Counted from the first letter of the stretch, positions 40,123-51,304 are shown. The stretch is 64,000 bases of DNA from Helicobacteraceae bacterium (GCA_027023805.1 JALVUF010000046.1:1-64000); one strand, 5' to 3'. Translations and numbers: made by a program. Notes: generated by a model from the letters alone, not told the origin.

Positions 40123-42282
40123 TTAAGTCCCTGTGGCGGCTTGCGGTATCCTGTAGTTAAATTGAGATCCTCCGATTGGTTTTAAGACAATAGTAAAGAG
40201 TATGTATCTGCTGTCAATGTTTTGAGCCTGGCCGTTGGCTGTTAGAGTAGGCTGTGTGTTTTCAACATAGCTAAGTCCAAAATCCCAGCATCTCTTACTG
40301 TATAAAAATCCAATAGAGGCACTTTTTTTTCTTCCTGCTTCTAAGTCGTAGTTAAATGAGGTAAAGTATCTGTAGTGATTGTTGTAAATATATGTAAAAC
40401 TAGATGTAAAGTATTTTGTATATTGCGTAGTTCCAGGCATATTTAAAAAACTGTTGTTGTAAAGATATGAAAGCGCTAGAGAGATTTTAGATTTGTGATA
40501 TCCAATTGTGCTTAAGCTTTTTGCTATAGCTGACTTTGTATGGTTGTAAAATGTATCATTATAAATATTTAAGCTGCTTGTTATGTTGTAATTTATCTCA
40601 TTTTCCAAATTTCCAAGTGTTTGTGTGCCGTGATTGTATGTAACTTGTTGGGAAGTTCTGTCATATAAAAACTGTTTAGACTCTTCATTAAAAAAGTATT
40701 GGGTTATATTAAACTGCAAAGCATTGACGATATTGTTGACGTTATAAAACAGGCAATTCGCAGATGAAGGATTTGTGCTACATTCGTTTTGTGCTATTTT
40801 ATAAAAACCATCACTACTGCTCGCACCCTTTTGTGTATATGATGCGCCGACTGTGATGGTATGAGTCACTTTTTTATAGGCTTTTGTTAGTGCGGTATTA
40901 ATATCAAAAACATTATATTGTCCATATAATTTTCCGGTTTGGTAAATATCTTTGTTTACGCTTGATGCAGGGTTTGCTGCAGATGAAAATGAAATATGTT
41001 GGGCGTAAAAATGAGATGTGTAGCTAAGGTTTAGATAATTATCAAATAAAGATGTCTGCAGTGTCAAAGGGGCGTTTAGGGTTGTCTGCTGTGCATTTTT
41101 ACCGAGCTGGCGATACAGAGTATTGTTTTGTAAATCTACATCATATAAAACGTGATTTTTTAAAAAGCCTGAGAGATAATGGTGATATTGCAGTGTAGGT
41201 AAATTTTGCAGGGTGGAGGCATTGCTAGCTTTGGACAGATCAAGATAATAGCGAAAGTATGCTCCATAATAATTTTTGTTGGTGTTGTAAAACATATTTA
41301 TTTGTGAAAGTACCTGATTGGAGGTGAGCGTTTGAAAAGTGTTGTTGTTTGCCAGATTGATAAAGTTTACATCATTCATCCAGTCAATATCTGCGTATAA
41401 ACCCGATTGCCCGCTCAAATCAGAGTTAAACCAGTCATTTATAAAGTCTGAGTTGGTATAGTGCAGATGATATCCGTAATGGCTTTTGTGCGCAAGATTG
41501 TGTGCTGCGGCATAGCTGTTTTTTTCCTGAAAATAACCGGTTGTAAACTCTCCTCTTGAGTGAGTAGAATCCACAAACCTAAAAGTACCGTACAGTCCTT
41601 TTCCACGAAGTGTTCTTATTTGAGGTCTAAACTCCATATCCCACCAGTTATCTACTGCGATATAGATTGGCTGTTGATAATAAAATCCCTCGTCCGATGA
41701 AACTCCAAAAGAGGGGATAAGCAGACCTGAACGTCTTTTTTTGCTTAAAGAGTATCCAAAATAAGGTGTATAAAAAATAGGGATATTATAAAGATACAAG
41801 CGCGCATTAAAAAGGTTCATCCATTTTGTTTTATCGTTATAAGATGAGGATGAGAAAGCTATTTTCCATAACGGATCAACAGGGTTGCATCCTGAGAGCA
41901 TACCTGTTTTGATATGCAGTTTGTTATTTTTTATTTTACCTTTTTTAGCGCTCATCCAAAGATCTGACTTTTGATCTAACAGATAAAGAGGCATAAACTC
42001 TTTTTCTTTATTGGCAAGGTTTAATTTAGCATAATTTCCAAGAAGTTGATAGTTGTTGCCTTTATTTACTTTTACATGTCCAAAAAGCTGTAAGATTTTA
42101 TCTTGACGATTATAAATAGCATCGTCAGCGTTTAATATATAATCTTTATATAGTACGACCACATCGCCGTTTGCTCTAACTAAAGTTTTACCGCCTCCAA
42201 TTTTACTTGCGTAGATTTGGACTTTGTCTGCTGCTATGAGTGATATTGAAACTAAAAGAAGCAGATAAAAAAATTTATACAT
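40123..42282 (-). CDS. lptD: LPS-assembly protein
   Basis: Signal peptide, OstA-like N-domain, 'IFYTPYFGYSLSKKRRSGLLIPSFGVSSDEGFYYQQPIYIA', beta-barrel. Confidence 0.9.
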   Translation of the reverse strand: MYKFFYLLLLVSISLIAADKVQIYASKIGGGKTLVRANGDVVVLYKDYILNADDAIYNRQDKILQLFGHVKVNKGNNYQLLGNYAKLNLANKEKEFMPLYLLDQKSDLWMSAKKGKIKNNKLHIKTGMLSGCNPVDPLWKIAFSSSSYNDKTKWMNLFNARLYLYNIPIFYTPYFGYSLSKKRRSGLLIPSFGVSSDEGFYYQQPIYIAVDNWWDMEFRPQIRTLRGKGLYGTFRFVDSTHSRGEFTTGYFQEKNSYAAAHNLAHKSHYGYHLHYTNSDFINDWFNSDLSGQSGLYADIDWMNDVNFINLANNNTFQTLTSNQVLSQINMFYNTNKNYYGAYFRYYLDLSKASNASTLQNLPTLQYHHYLSGFLKNHVLYDVDLQNNTLYRQLGKNAQQTTLNAPLTLQTSLFDNYLNLSYTSHFYAQHISFSSAANPASSVNKDIYQTGKLYGQYNVFDINTALTKAYKKVTHTITVGASYTQKGASSSDGFYKIAQNECSTNPSSANCLFYNVNNIVNALQFNITQYFFNEESKQFLYDRTSQQVTYNHGTQTLGNLENEINYNITSSLNIYNDTFYNHTKSAIAKSLSTIGYHKSKISLALSYLYNNSFLNMPGTTQYTKYFTSSFTYIYNNHYRYFTSFNYDLEAGRKKSASIGFLYSKRCWDFGLSYVENTQPTLTANGQAQNIDSRYILFTIVLKPIGGSQFNYRIPQAATGT

Positions 42283-42724
42283 TTATGACCAATGTTTTAG
42301 CGGTTAAATCATGCCAGGTCTGTCTGGTCGGGTTTAACACACCCCATAAAAAACCCAGGTAAAAAATCATTTCACTTACAATTCTAAAAACCGCTCTGTT
42401 AAAAGATGCAGTTAAGGATGGTTTTTGCAAGGTCTTAATATCTATAATTTTTATTTTCATGACCATCTTGCCAAGAGTAGCGCCGTACATGTAAGCAAAA
42501 AGAGTTTGATATATAATTTTGAGCAGCATATATACTAATATATATGAATCCATGATATTTATCATCTGAACTGAAGATGTAGCTTTTTCAAAATCATTCC
42601 AAATGATAAAAATAAACACAACAGACATCAAAAAATCATCTATAATAAAAGCAATAAATCTTTTTAAAACAGAAGCCAAAGTTAGTTGGTGCATTTCTAG
42701 TAGATTGTGAATCTCTTCATTCAT
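42275..42724 (-). CDS. RDD family membrane protein
   Basis: 'LKRFIAFIIDDFLMS', 'YGATLGKMVMKIKIID', 'RQTWHDLTAKTLVI'. Confidence 0.85.
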   Translation of the reverse strand: MNEEIHNLLEMHQLTLASVLKRFIAFIIDDFLMSVVFIFIIWNDFEKATSSVQMINIMDSYILVYMLLKIIYQTLFAYMYGATLGKMVMKIKIIDIKTLQKPSLTASFNRAVFRIVSEMIFYLGFLWGVLNPTRQTWHDLTAKTLVINV

Positions 42725-42735
42725 ATTATGTATCT

Positions 42736-44001
42736 CTAAAGAGCTTGGTAAGCTATATCGGTACGAAATTTTTTACCCGCAAAATGCACTTGACCACACA
42801 ACATATATGCTCTATCTCTTGCCTCTTTAACGGATGCGCCCAAGCCAACACACACTAAAACTCTGCCGCCTGTTGCGTATAAAATATCATCTTCTTTTTT
42901 AACACCGGCGTAAGAGATATGAGTATTATCCGATATCTCTTTATGTACGATTTTATCTACGATTATCTCAGCAGACGTAGAGGCGGAGTATGGATAATTA
43001 GCGCTTGCTATCACGACACCGACTGCGTATTTATCCTCAAACTCTACATGTAGATTGTGTAAATCACCGGTGGCGGCTTTATAAAACAGCTCACTTGCCG
43101 GCGTTTTCATAAGAGGCATAAGCACCTCGCACTCAGGATCGCCAAATCTTACATTAAACTCCAGTGTAATAGGTTCGTTTTTTACTACCATAATTCCTAT
43201 AAACAGCACGCCGCGAAACGGAGCCTTTTCTTGATTCATCCCGTCTAATGTAGGGCGTATAATTCTCTTTTTTACTTTTTCATATAACTCATCATGTGCT
43301 AGTGGAGTAGGTGCATAAGCGCCCATGCCGCCGGTATTTGGTCCCTCATCGTTGTTGTTTAATCTTTTATGATCTTGCGCTGCTGGCAAAAGTATAAAAT
43401 CTTTACCGTCACATACAGCAAACATGGACAGCTCATACCCGTCTAAATACTCTTCAATAACGACTCTGTTTCCAGCATCTCCAAAACTCTCACCGCTTAG
43501 CATTTTTACAACTGCATCATTTGCCTCATCAATGCTTTGCGCGATAATTACGCCTTTGCCGGCACACAAACCGTCAGCTTTAACGACTATAGGAGTTTTT
43601 AGAGTTTGAATAAAAGATAATGCTTCTTTAGCCGAAGATGTTTGAATATAGCGCGCAGTAGGTATAGAATATTTGGCTAAAAAATTCTTCATATAAACTT
43701 TTGAACCTTCCAGTCTTGCTGCGGCTTTACCCGGCCCGAAAATTACCAGTCCATCACTTTGAAAGATATCAACTATACCCTCTACCAGCGGAGTTTCAGG
43801 ACCTACAATGGTTAGGTCTATGCTGCTTTGTTTAGCAAAACCGGCTAACTGTCGGTAATCTGTGATATCGATATTTTCACCTAATGCATCGGTAGCTCCA
43901 TTGCCGGGCGCAAAATATAATCTGTTTACGGCCTTATCTTTAGATAACGCAAGCCCTATAGAGTATTCACGTCCTCCGCTTCCAACAATCAAAATATCCA
44001 T
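42736..44001 (-). CDS. purD: phosphoribosylamine--glycine ligase
   Basis: '[15 protein letters not shown]', '[12 protein letters not shown]', '[11 protein letters not shown]', 'ARFGDPE'-like motif. Confidence 0.97.
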   Translation of the reverse strand: MDILIVGSGGREYSIGLALSKDKAVNRLYFAPGNGATDALGENIDITDYRQLAGFAKQSSIDLTIVGPETPLVEGIVDIFQSDGLVIFGPGKAAARLEGSKVYMKNFLAKYSIPTARYIQTSSAKEALSFIQTLKTPIVVKADGLCAGKGVIIAQSIDEANDAVVKMLSGESFGDAGNRVVIEEYLDGYELSMFAVCDGKDFILLPAAQDHKRLNNNDEGPNTGGMGAYAPTPLAHDELYEKVKKRIIRPTLDGMNQEKAPFRGVLFIGIMVVKNEPITLEFNVRFGDPECEVLMPLMKTPASELFYKAATGDLHNLHVEFEDKYAVGVVIASANYPYSASTSAEIIVDKIVHKEISDNTHISYAGVKKEDDILYATGGRVLVCVGLGASVKEARDRAYMLCGQVHFAGKKFRTDIAYQAL

Positions 44002-44085
44002 TCAAATTCCTTGTAAAAATCTCTAAACTAATCCATTTTTTAATAAATATCTGATGTACGCATGTCTATAGAAAAGCATGATATT

Positions 44086-44330
44086 TCATCTAGTTTCCTC
44101 AAAAAGTTTACTTTTTGTAGCTTTAGGGGACGTAACATCAATAAATAAATCAGGTTAAAAATTAAAGTACCCAAAGAGGCGTCTCGCACTTAGCTTTGGT
44201 TCTCAAAGCCTAACAATAGCGAAGCGAGAATTTTTTTAGGCGGCAGCATCTCAGCAGAGTAAACATGCTTCAAACGATATCACCGACACACAAAAATTAC
44301 TACGTAATTCGCTTTACGAATCTGTAGAAC
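44086..44330. other. structured intergenic region; candidate ncRNA or repeat remnant, orientation unresolved
   Basis: Nested stem TCTCGC(44182)...GCGAGA(44229) enclosing TTAGCTTTG-GTTCT-CAAAGcCTAA and followed by T7 on +; second hairpin CTAC..ATTCG-CTTTA-CGAAT..GTAG at 44300-44327. Confidence 0.4.
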
Positions 44331-44407
44331 CCCTTATATACGATTGTTCGCACTCTTTAGGAATTATAATTATACACTTTTTTTTCTTACTTAGATATAA
44401 TACCAAT

Positions 44408-45505
44408 ATGAATTATTATGAAGCTGAGCTGCGCGCGCTTAAAAAGTCTAATCGTTTTCGTAAGAGAGTTTTGGTTGATTACTCAGTTAGAGATTTTGCA
44501 TCTAACGACTATCTGGGGCTGTCTAAAAACAAGGAGATGCACGCTTTTACATGTAAACAACTAGCGTCAAGCCCGTTGCACAGTCCGACATCCTCCATGT
44601 TAATAAACGGGTACCATCAGATACACAAAGATTTTGAGAAATTGTTGTGCAAATTAAACAGGTTTGAAGATGCCATAGTTATGGGAAGCGGTTTTGTGGC
44701 AAATATAGCACTTATCGAGAGCTTGGTCAGAAAAAACGATACATTATTTATTGATGAAAAGTTTCATGCCTCAGGAATGCTCATTGCGAGGCTAGAGTAT
44801 TTACATGTAAAGGTGTTTCATCACAACGATGCGGATGAGCTAAACCGACTCCTTTGCGCATCTAAAGCCAAGAGAAATATTGTAGCTGTCGAGGGTGTGT
44901 ATTCGATGGAGGGAGATCTGCTAAATAAAGAGATTTTTAATATTTGTGATGATCATGACGCCATATTAATCGTTGATGAAGCTCACAGCAGTGGAGTTGT
45001 TGGAGAGAATTTATTGGGGGTCTTTGAGCTTTTTGATATACATGTAAAACCAAATTATATAAAAATGGGCACGCTAGGCAAAGCATACGGCAGTTTTGGC
45101 GCATATATTTTATCATCTTCGCATATTATTGAATATCTGATAAACAGAGCCAAACCGATCATATATGCCACGGCGCTTTCACTATATGATACACTTTTAG
45201 CACACAATAATTTAGAGTATATTATAAAAAACAAACAGAGTATAACAAAAGAGCTAAATATCAGACGTAAAATGGCAAAGGAGCTTTTGGGAATTGAGAG
45301 TAAATCTATGATTATCTGTATCTCTGTGGGTAATAATCAACAAGTTATGCAGATTCAATCACAGCTCAGGGGTATGGGGTTTGCTATAGGTGCGATAAGG
45401 CAACCGACAGTTTCCAAAGCTATTTTGAGAATCATACCAAACCTCTCTCAAAGCGCGGATGATTTTTTAGAGCTTTGTAGGTGTATAAGCACTCAAAATG
45501 GATGA
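44408..45505 (+). CDS. class II PLP-dependent acyltransferase, 8-amino-7-oxononanoate synthase-like
   Basis: 'DFASNDYLGLSKNKEM', 'VDEAHSSGVVGENLLG', 'KMGTLGKAYGSFGAYI'. Confidence 0.87.
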   Translation: MNYYEAELRALKKSNRFRKRVLVDYSVRDFASNDYLGLSKNKEMHAFTCKQLASSPLHSPTSSMLINGYHQIHKDFEKLLCKLNRFEDAIVMGSGFVANIALIESLVRKNDTLFIDEKFHASGMLIARLEYLHVKVFHHNDADELNRLLCASKAKRNIVAVEGVYSMEGDLLNKEIFNICDDHDAILIVDEAHSSGVVGENLLGVFELFDIHVKPNYIKMGTLGKAYGSFGAYILSSSHIIEYLINRAKPIIYATALSLYDTLLAHNNLEYIIKNKQSITKELNIRRKMAKELLGIESKSMIICISVGNNQQVMQIQSQLRGMGFAIGAIRQPTVSKAILRIIPNLSQSADDFLELCRCISTQNG

Positions 45506-45632
45506 TATATTTATAATATATATTAGACAAGATTGCAAAATCTGGTACAATGGCATCCGCATTAGAAACTTTATGGCAGATATATAAAAAACTATGGATT
45601 AACGCTAACCGTATTGATAGGAATTTGAAAAG

Positions 45633-47573
45633 ATGAGAAAAATCTTTATTTTTGTAGTCGTTATAATTATTATAATGCCTTTGGCTGTAGTATTATATTA
45701 TGCTACTACTTTTAACTACAATTTAAACAAAGTTATCCATTATAATCCTCAGTTAACTACAACGATTTATGATACAAACGGTAAAAAAATTGCCAATCTG
45801 TTTGGCAAGCAAGATAGATTTTATGTTTCGTTTGACAAGATACCGGCACGCATGATAGAGGCTATTGTAGCCACAGAAGATACAACATTTTTTGAAAATC
45901 CAGGTATCAATATATCGGCGATGTTTAGAGCTTTAATCAAAGATTTAAGAGCTCATAAAATTATTGAGGGAGCAAGTACGTTAACTCAGCAGTTAATCAA
46001 AAATGTTTTATTAACTCCTAAAAAAACTATTTCACGAAAAATACATGGTATTATCTCCGCGCTTTTGCTTGAAAGAAGCCTGAGTAAAGATCAGATAATA
46101 ACTAGGTATTTAAATCAAGTTTATCTGGGTCATGGTTATTACGGTATTAAAACAGCCGCACTTGGATATTTTCATAAATCATTACAGGATTTATCATTAA
46201 AAGAGATAGCTATTTTAGCCGGATTACCGCAGGCACCAAGCTTTTATTGCCCTACAAAAAATTATCAAATCTCATTAGCACGCGCCAATCATGTTTTGCA
46301 AAGAATGTATGATTTGGGCTGGATTAATAAACAAACTTACGATAAAGAACTAAAAGCGCAGCCAAAAGTTTATAATACCTCATTGACGCAAAATAAAGCA
46401 CCTTATGTCGTGGATGAGGTTGTGCGAAGGTTAAAAGGCATTATCCCAAATATAAAAACGGGCGGGTATAAAATCTACACGACTATCAATTTAAAGCTGC
46501 AAAAAAATGCAAGAGATGCACTGCTTTATGCTTACAATAGAACATTAAAACGACTTCATAGAGAATATCATGATGCCAACACCTCCGAGTTAAACGGCGC
46601 AATGGTTAGTCTAAATCCAAAAAATGGTCATATATTAGCTCTTGTCGGCGGTATTAATTATTATAAAAGTTCTTATGACAGAGCGGTTATGGCGCAAAGA
46701 CAGCCCGGTTCGGCGTTTAAACCGTTTATTTATCAAACGGCGATAGACCTTGGATATTCAGGTGCGTCACTTTTGCCTGATGTTGCCAGAAGTTATGATT
46801 ATGATGCAAACGGTACTGTTATTAAGTGGCAGCCGCAAAACTATGAAAGAAATTATGAAGGATTAATCACGCTACGTGAAGCTCTTATTCATTCAAAAAA
46901 CTTAGCTACGATTAATCTTGTTATGCAGATAGGTTTGCCTGAGATGATACGGCATTTGCAAAATTTTGGTATAAAAAATATCCCAAATAACTTAACGCTG
47001 GCTTTAGGGTCTATCACCCTGACCCCTCTTGAGATGGCACATTATTATACCTCATTTGCAAATCATGGTATTCAAACTACGCCGATATTGATAACTAAAG
47101 TAATTAAAAACGGAGAGATTGTATATCAAAACCAGGCTAAGCATAGATATATAACATCCCCGCAGCAGACTTTTATACTTACAACTATTTTAGAAGATGT
47201 TATAAAATACGGGACAGGCGGGTACGCATATACAAAAGGAATACAATTAGCCGGTAAAACCGGTACGACAAATAATGATGTGGATGGTTGGTTTTGCGGG
47301 TATTCTCCAACTATCGAGACTATTGTATGGTTTGGAAATAATAATAACAAACCCATGTACCCGGGAGAGACGGGGGGAAGAGTTTCCGCACCCGCATTTC
47401 ATTATTTTTATAAAAAACTGATTCAAGATTATCCGCAAGTTCAAAGAAAGTTTATACAGCCGCCGGGTATTATTAAAGTAAAAATAAGGGGTAAAATGGA
47501 GTATTTTAGCCATATCTCAAAACCGCCAAAAACCTCAGGGATAAAACAGCAGGAAAATCAGTTAATTTTTTAG
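45633..47573 (+). CDS. penicillin-binding protein 1A family
   Basis: Glycosyltransferase 'ATEDTTFFENPGIN', 'GASTLTQQLIKNVLL'; transpeptidase 'RQPGSAFKPFIYQTA', 'AGKTGTTNNDVDGWFCGYSP'. Confidence 0.96.
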   Translation: MRKIFIFVVVIIIIMPLAVVLYYATTFNYNLNKVIHYNPQLTTTIYDTNGKKIANLFGKQDRFYVSFDKIPARMIEAIVATEDTTFFENPGINISAMFRALIKDLRAHKIIEGASTLTQQLIKNVLLTPKKTISRKIHGIISALLLERSLSKDQIITRYLNQVYLGHGYYGIKTAALGYFHKSLQDLSLKEIAILAGLPQAPSFYCPTKNYQISLARANHVLQRMYDLGWINKQTYDKELKAQPKVYNTSLTQNKAPYVVDEVVRRLKGIIPNIKTGGYKIYTTINLKLQKNARDALLYAYNRTLKRLHREYHDANTSELNGAMVSLNPKNGHILALVGGINYYKSSYDRAVMAQRQPGSAFKPFIYQTAIDLGYSGASLLPDVARSYDYDANGTVIKWQPQNYERNYEGLITLREALIHSKNLATINLVMQIGLPEMIRHLQNFGIKNIPNNLTLALGSITLTPLEMAHYYTSFANHGIQTTPILITKVIKNGEIVYQNQAKHRYITSPQQTFILTTILEDVIKYGTGGYAYTKGIQLAGKTGTTNNDVDGWFCGYSPTIETIVWFGNNNNKPMYPGETGGRVSAPAFHYFYKKLIQDYPQVQRKFIQPPGIIKVKIRGKMEYFSHISKPPKTSGIKQQENQLIF

Positions 47574-47576
47574 AGC

Positions 47577-49241
47577 TTATGAAAAAGCTCTGTTTAGCGC
47601 GCAAAATAAAGCCTTGATGGAAGCTATGGTGATATTGCTGTCAATACCGACACCAAAGTATGTATCCATCTGTGGGGTTTGTATCTCTATGTACGCAACA
47701 GCATCGGCAGAGCTTTGCTCTCCTCGTGAATGCTCTGAATATGATTTTATAGAAAATTCATGTTTATACTCTTTTGTGAGTGCATTTTTGCATGCATCAA
47801 TAGGTCCGTTTCCCTTACCTTTAGATATGATTTGCTTGTTATTGTACATGTAAATAAGTTCGCATTGCGTTATGTCGTTTGCTTGCGTTTTGCTAATAGT
47901 AAAATTAACCAATTCTAAATCATTTTTTATTTGCAGGTATGTTTTATTAAATATAGTAACGATTTCATTGCTTGCTAACTCCCTGCCTAATTCATCCGTC
48001 ACTCCTTGAATAATTCTGCCAAACTCAGGATGCATCTTTTTTGGAAGCTGATAGCCAAATTCATGCTCAAGCACATAAGCAACCCCGCCTTTGCCCGATT
48101 GTGAATTGATGCGTATAATATCTTCATACGTACGCCCTACATCTGCCGGGTCAATGGGGAGGTACGGCACTTCCCATTTTGGATCTGTTTTTAGTTTTTG
48201 AAAAGCCAAACCTTTATTTATAGCATCTTGATGTGAACCGGAGAATGCGGTATAAACCAATTTTCCTACATACGGATGTCTGCAGTGAGTGTTAATTTCT
48301 GTGCACTCTTCGACAGTTTTTACAACCTTGTCGATATTTGCAAAATCCAAATGAGTATCAACTCCTTGCGTTGTCATGTTAAGAGCCAGCGTTATGATAT
48401 CTACGTTTCCTGTCCTCTCACCGTTACTTAAAAGCGTTCCCTCAACCCTGTCGGCTCCGGCTAAAAGCGCAAGTTCAGTAGCTGCTACGCTTGTGCCTCT
48501 GTCGTTGTGTGTGTGAGTTGAGATAAGGATATGTTCACGGTCATTAAGATGCCTGCCCATCCATTCTATCTGATCGGCATATATATTTGGTGTGGCAGCT
48601 TCAACGGTAGCTGGGAGGTTGATAATTACCGGCCGCTCTTTGCTAATGCCCCATCTTTTTGTAACTTCGTTACATATTTTAGCGGCAAACTCAAGTTCTG
48701 TACCGGTAAAGCTCTCGGGAGAGTACTCAAGTATAATCTCGCCATCATGAGCGGCGGCATATTTTTTAACTAAATCAACTCCTTTTAAGGCTAAACTGAT
48801 TATCTCCTCTTGCGATTTTTGAAATACGATTTTTCTCTGCGCTATTGATGTAGAGTTGTATAAATGCACAATTGCCTTTTTTGCACCTTTTAGCGCATCA
48901 AAAGTCTTTTGTATAAGATGTTCTCTTGCTTGCACCAGCACCTGAATGGTAACATCGCCGGGTATAAGATTGTTGTCAATAAGATGTCGTAAAAAGTCAA
49001 ATTCTACTTTTGATGCTGATGGAAATCCTATCTCTATATGCTTAAAGCCAATATCTAGTAAAAGTGAAAAGAGTTTTAATTTTTTATCTAAATCCATAGG
49101 TGTTATAAGTGCCTGATTTCCATCTCTTAGATCAACGCTACACCAAATTGGTGCTTTTGTGATGGTATTTGAAGGCCACTGTCTATCCGGTAAATCTATT
49201 TTTGGGTATGGGTTATATTTACCCTTTGGTATGTTTTTCAT
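47577..49241 (-). CDS. leuA: 2-isopropylmalate synthase, type 2 (LeuA2-like)
   Basis: 'APIWCSVDLRDGNQALITPMDLDKKLKLFSLLLDIGFKHIEIGFPSAS', C-terminal regulatory domain. Confidence 0.94.
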   Translation of the reverse strand: MKNIPKGKYNPYPKIDLPDRQWPSNTITKAPIWCSVDLRDGNQALITPMDLDKKLKLFSLLLDIGFKHIEIGFPSASKVEFDFLRHLIDNNLIPGDVTIQVLVQAREHLIQKTFDALKGAKKAIVHLYNSTSIAQRKIVFQKSQEEIISLALKGVDLVKKYAAAHDGEIILEYSPESFTGTELEFAAKICNEVTKRWGISKERPVIINLPATVEAATPNIYADQIEWMGRHLNDREHILISTHTHNDRGTSVAATELALLAGADRVEGTLLSNGERTGNVDIITLALNMTTQGVDTHLDFANIDKVVKTVEECTEINTHCRHPYVGKLVYTAFSGSHQDAINKGLAFQKLKTDPKWEVPYLPIDPADVGRTYEDIIRINSQSGKGGVAYVLEHEFGYQLPKKMHPEFGRIIQGVTDELGRELASNEIVTIFNKTYLQIKNDLELVNFTISKTQANDITQCELIYMYNNKQIISKGKGNGPIDACKNALTKEYKHEFSIKSYSEHSRGEQSSADAVAYIEIQTPQMDTYFGVGIDSNITIASIKALFCALNRAFS

Positions 49242-49282
49242 TTAAAAAACCCTTTTTTTGAGTTAAGTTACGCAATTATAAC

Positions 49283-51304
49283 TTATTTTGTGTACTTTGA
49301 CGCAATGGCTTTAATGATATTATCTGCATTTTTGCTATATGCAAAACAGTTGTTTACCATGCAGGCCATATATTTTGCATTATTAGTTGCTTTATATAAC
49401 ACAAGAGGGTATCTATTTTTTAATTTGTATTTTAAAATTTTCAATTTGGTTTTTGTAGCTTTTATGCCGATAAAACCTTTTTTATATTTTTCATATTCAA
49501 TAACTGTCTGTGGAATCAACCAAGTATATCTGTTTAATAATAGTGAATTTTTAACAAAGATCGTTTTAGCCATATTTTGATACGATAAGTTTTCTCGTAA
49601 AATGGCGAGTTTTAATAAATTATCTATCATGACAGCTAATGGACTTACATGTGCATTATTAAAAAGTGTTGCTTTTATTTTGAACGGCTTGATTGCGATA
49701 TACCAGATATGATGTTTGTAAAATTTTCTTATAGCTTGTTTTATTAAAGTATCGGCTAGAGTTAGATATTTGCTTGTCAAACTTTTTTCATAACCTGTTA
49801 TAAGAGTTTGGATTAAAAATGAATAATCCTCCAGATTTGCTTTTATGTGTGGTACGTATGTGCCTATTTTTTCATGATAGAGTGTGTGCTTTATATATAC
49901 CGCACTGATTAAACAATCTAGAGACTTTATCGCTATGTCTTGATAATGACGGTTTAAATCACCCGCCAAAAAAAGCGACTTAATATATAAAGAGTTCCAT
50001 GACGTTAATATTTTTTTATCAACAAAAGGATAAGGGTGCTTTCTTCTTAGTGCTAAAAGTATCTTTTTAACCAAGGCGATATCAGGCGGTTTTTTAATAA
50101 AAGGATTGATATAGATGTTGCTTTGATTATCTTTAAAATCACCGTTTTTGGTAATACCGAGATAGGCAAGTGTTGTTTTTATATTTTTTATGTCATGTGA
50201 AGATAATGCTCTTTTAGCGTTGTTGTAGGTGAAAAGATAGTATGCTCCTTCTTGGAGCTGTTTTGTTTTAGGATTATAGCTGTCTGCGTCAGTTGCGCTG
50301 AAATAGAGATTATTTTTTTGAAATCTTCTTTGCATAAAAGCTATTGTTTGTTTGATTACATGTAGGTATAATGGTTTTTTAGTAATACCATAGGCCTTGA
50401 TGTAATCTTGCAGTAGTCCTGCATTTGTATATAGCATCTTTTCAAAATGCGGATCAATCCATCTCTCATCAGTAGTATATCGAAAAAATCCGCCACTTAA
50501 TTGGTCATATATACCACCCTTTGCCATTGTGCTGAGCATAGAAGTTGCTAAATGAAGCGCTTTTGCATTTTTTGATGTCTGATAGATAAAGATTAGAGCA
50601 TTGATAGTGCTTGCATGCGGAAACTTTGGTTCTATATTTATGCCGGGATTGTTTTTATCATACTGTTTGTTTATACCTTTTAAAAATAATGATGCTATAG
50701 ATGATGTTATTTTTGTTGTAGGCAGGCCGCTATCTTTTGATATCATGCTTTGAAGCTGCACAATTTTTTTTGCAGCATCTTTAATTTTGCTATTGTTGTA
50801 TCGGTGTAGTTTTACAAAATATTGCAACAATGGCAACAATCCAATATATCCGTCTTTAGATTGTCTGGGCAAATAAGTAGCGGTAAAAAAAGGCTTTGCA
50901 TTTGGCGTCAAAAAAACAGTTAAAGGCCATCCGCCACTACGTTTGTGCATCATTGTGTAGATGGATTGAAAATGTCTATCAATGTCCGGTCTTTGTTCTT
51001 TATCTACGGCGATAGATATATAATACTTATTTAAAATCTTAGCCACTTTTAAATTTGAAAAAGATTGCCGCTCCATCTCATGACACCAGTGACATGTGCT
51101 GTATCCTATAGATAAAAATATAAGCTTATGTTCATGTTTTGCTAAAGCAAATGCCCCTTTATCCCACGTATGCCAATGAATTGGGTTGTGTGCATGTTGT
51201 AGTAAATAGGATGATTTGGAATGGATTAATGAGTTTGTGTAAGTATATGTTTTTGCTTCAAGACTAAAGATAAAAAAGACAAGCAGCGGGATAATTCTTA
51301 TCAT
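49283..51304 (-). CDS. DUF255/YyaL-like thioredoxin-domain protein with signal peptide
   Basis: '[46 protein letters not shown]'; ATG at 51302-51304 gives '[17 protein letters not shown]' signal peptide. Confidence 0.88.
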   Translation of the reverse strand: MIRIIPLLVFFIFSLEAKTYTYTNSLIHSKSSYLLQHAHNPIHWHTWDKGAFALAKHEHKLIFLSIGYSTCHWCHEMERQSFSNLKVAKILNKYYISIAVDKEQRPDIDRHFQSIYTMMHKRSGGWPLTVFLTPNAKPFFTATYLPRQSKDGYIGLLPLLQYFVKLHRYNNSKIKDAAKKIVQLQSMISKDSGLPTTKITSSIASLFLKGINKQYDKNNPGINIEPKFPHASTINALIFIYQTSKNAKALHLATSMLSTMAKGGIYDQLSGGFFRYTTDERWIDPHFEKMLYTNAGLLQDYIKAYGITKKPLYLHVIKQTIAFMQRRFQKNNLYFSATDADSYNPKTKQLQEGAYYLFTYNNAKRALSSHDIKNIKTTLAYLGITKNGDFKDNQSNIYINPFIKKPPDIALVKKILLALRRKHPYPFVDKKILTSWNSLYIKSLFLAGDLNRHYQDIAIKSLDCLISAVYIKHTLYHEKIGTYVPHIKANLEDYSFLIQTLITGYEKSLTSKYLTLADTLIKQAIRKFYKHHIWYIAIKPFKIKATLFNNAHVSPLAVMIDNLLKLAILRENLSYQNMAKTIFVKNSLLLNRYTWLIPQTVIEYEKYKKGFIGIKATKTKLKILKYKLKNRYPLVLYKATNNAKYMACMVNNCFAYSKNADNIIKAIASKYTK

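Noticed and set aside
44002-44407. tmRNA, RNase P RNA, SRP RNA or permuted tmRNA
   Set aside because: No tag ORF, no tRNA-like acceptor/T-arm with CCA, and none of the conserved RNase P or SRP core sequences were found.
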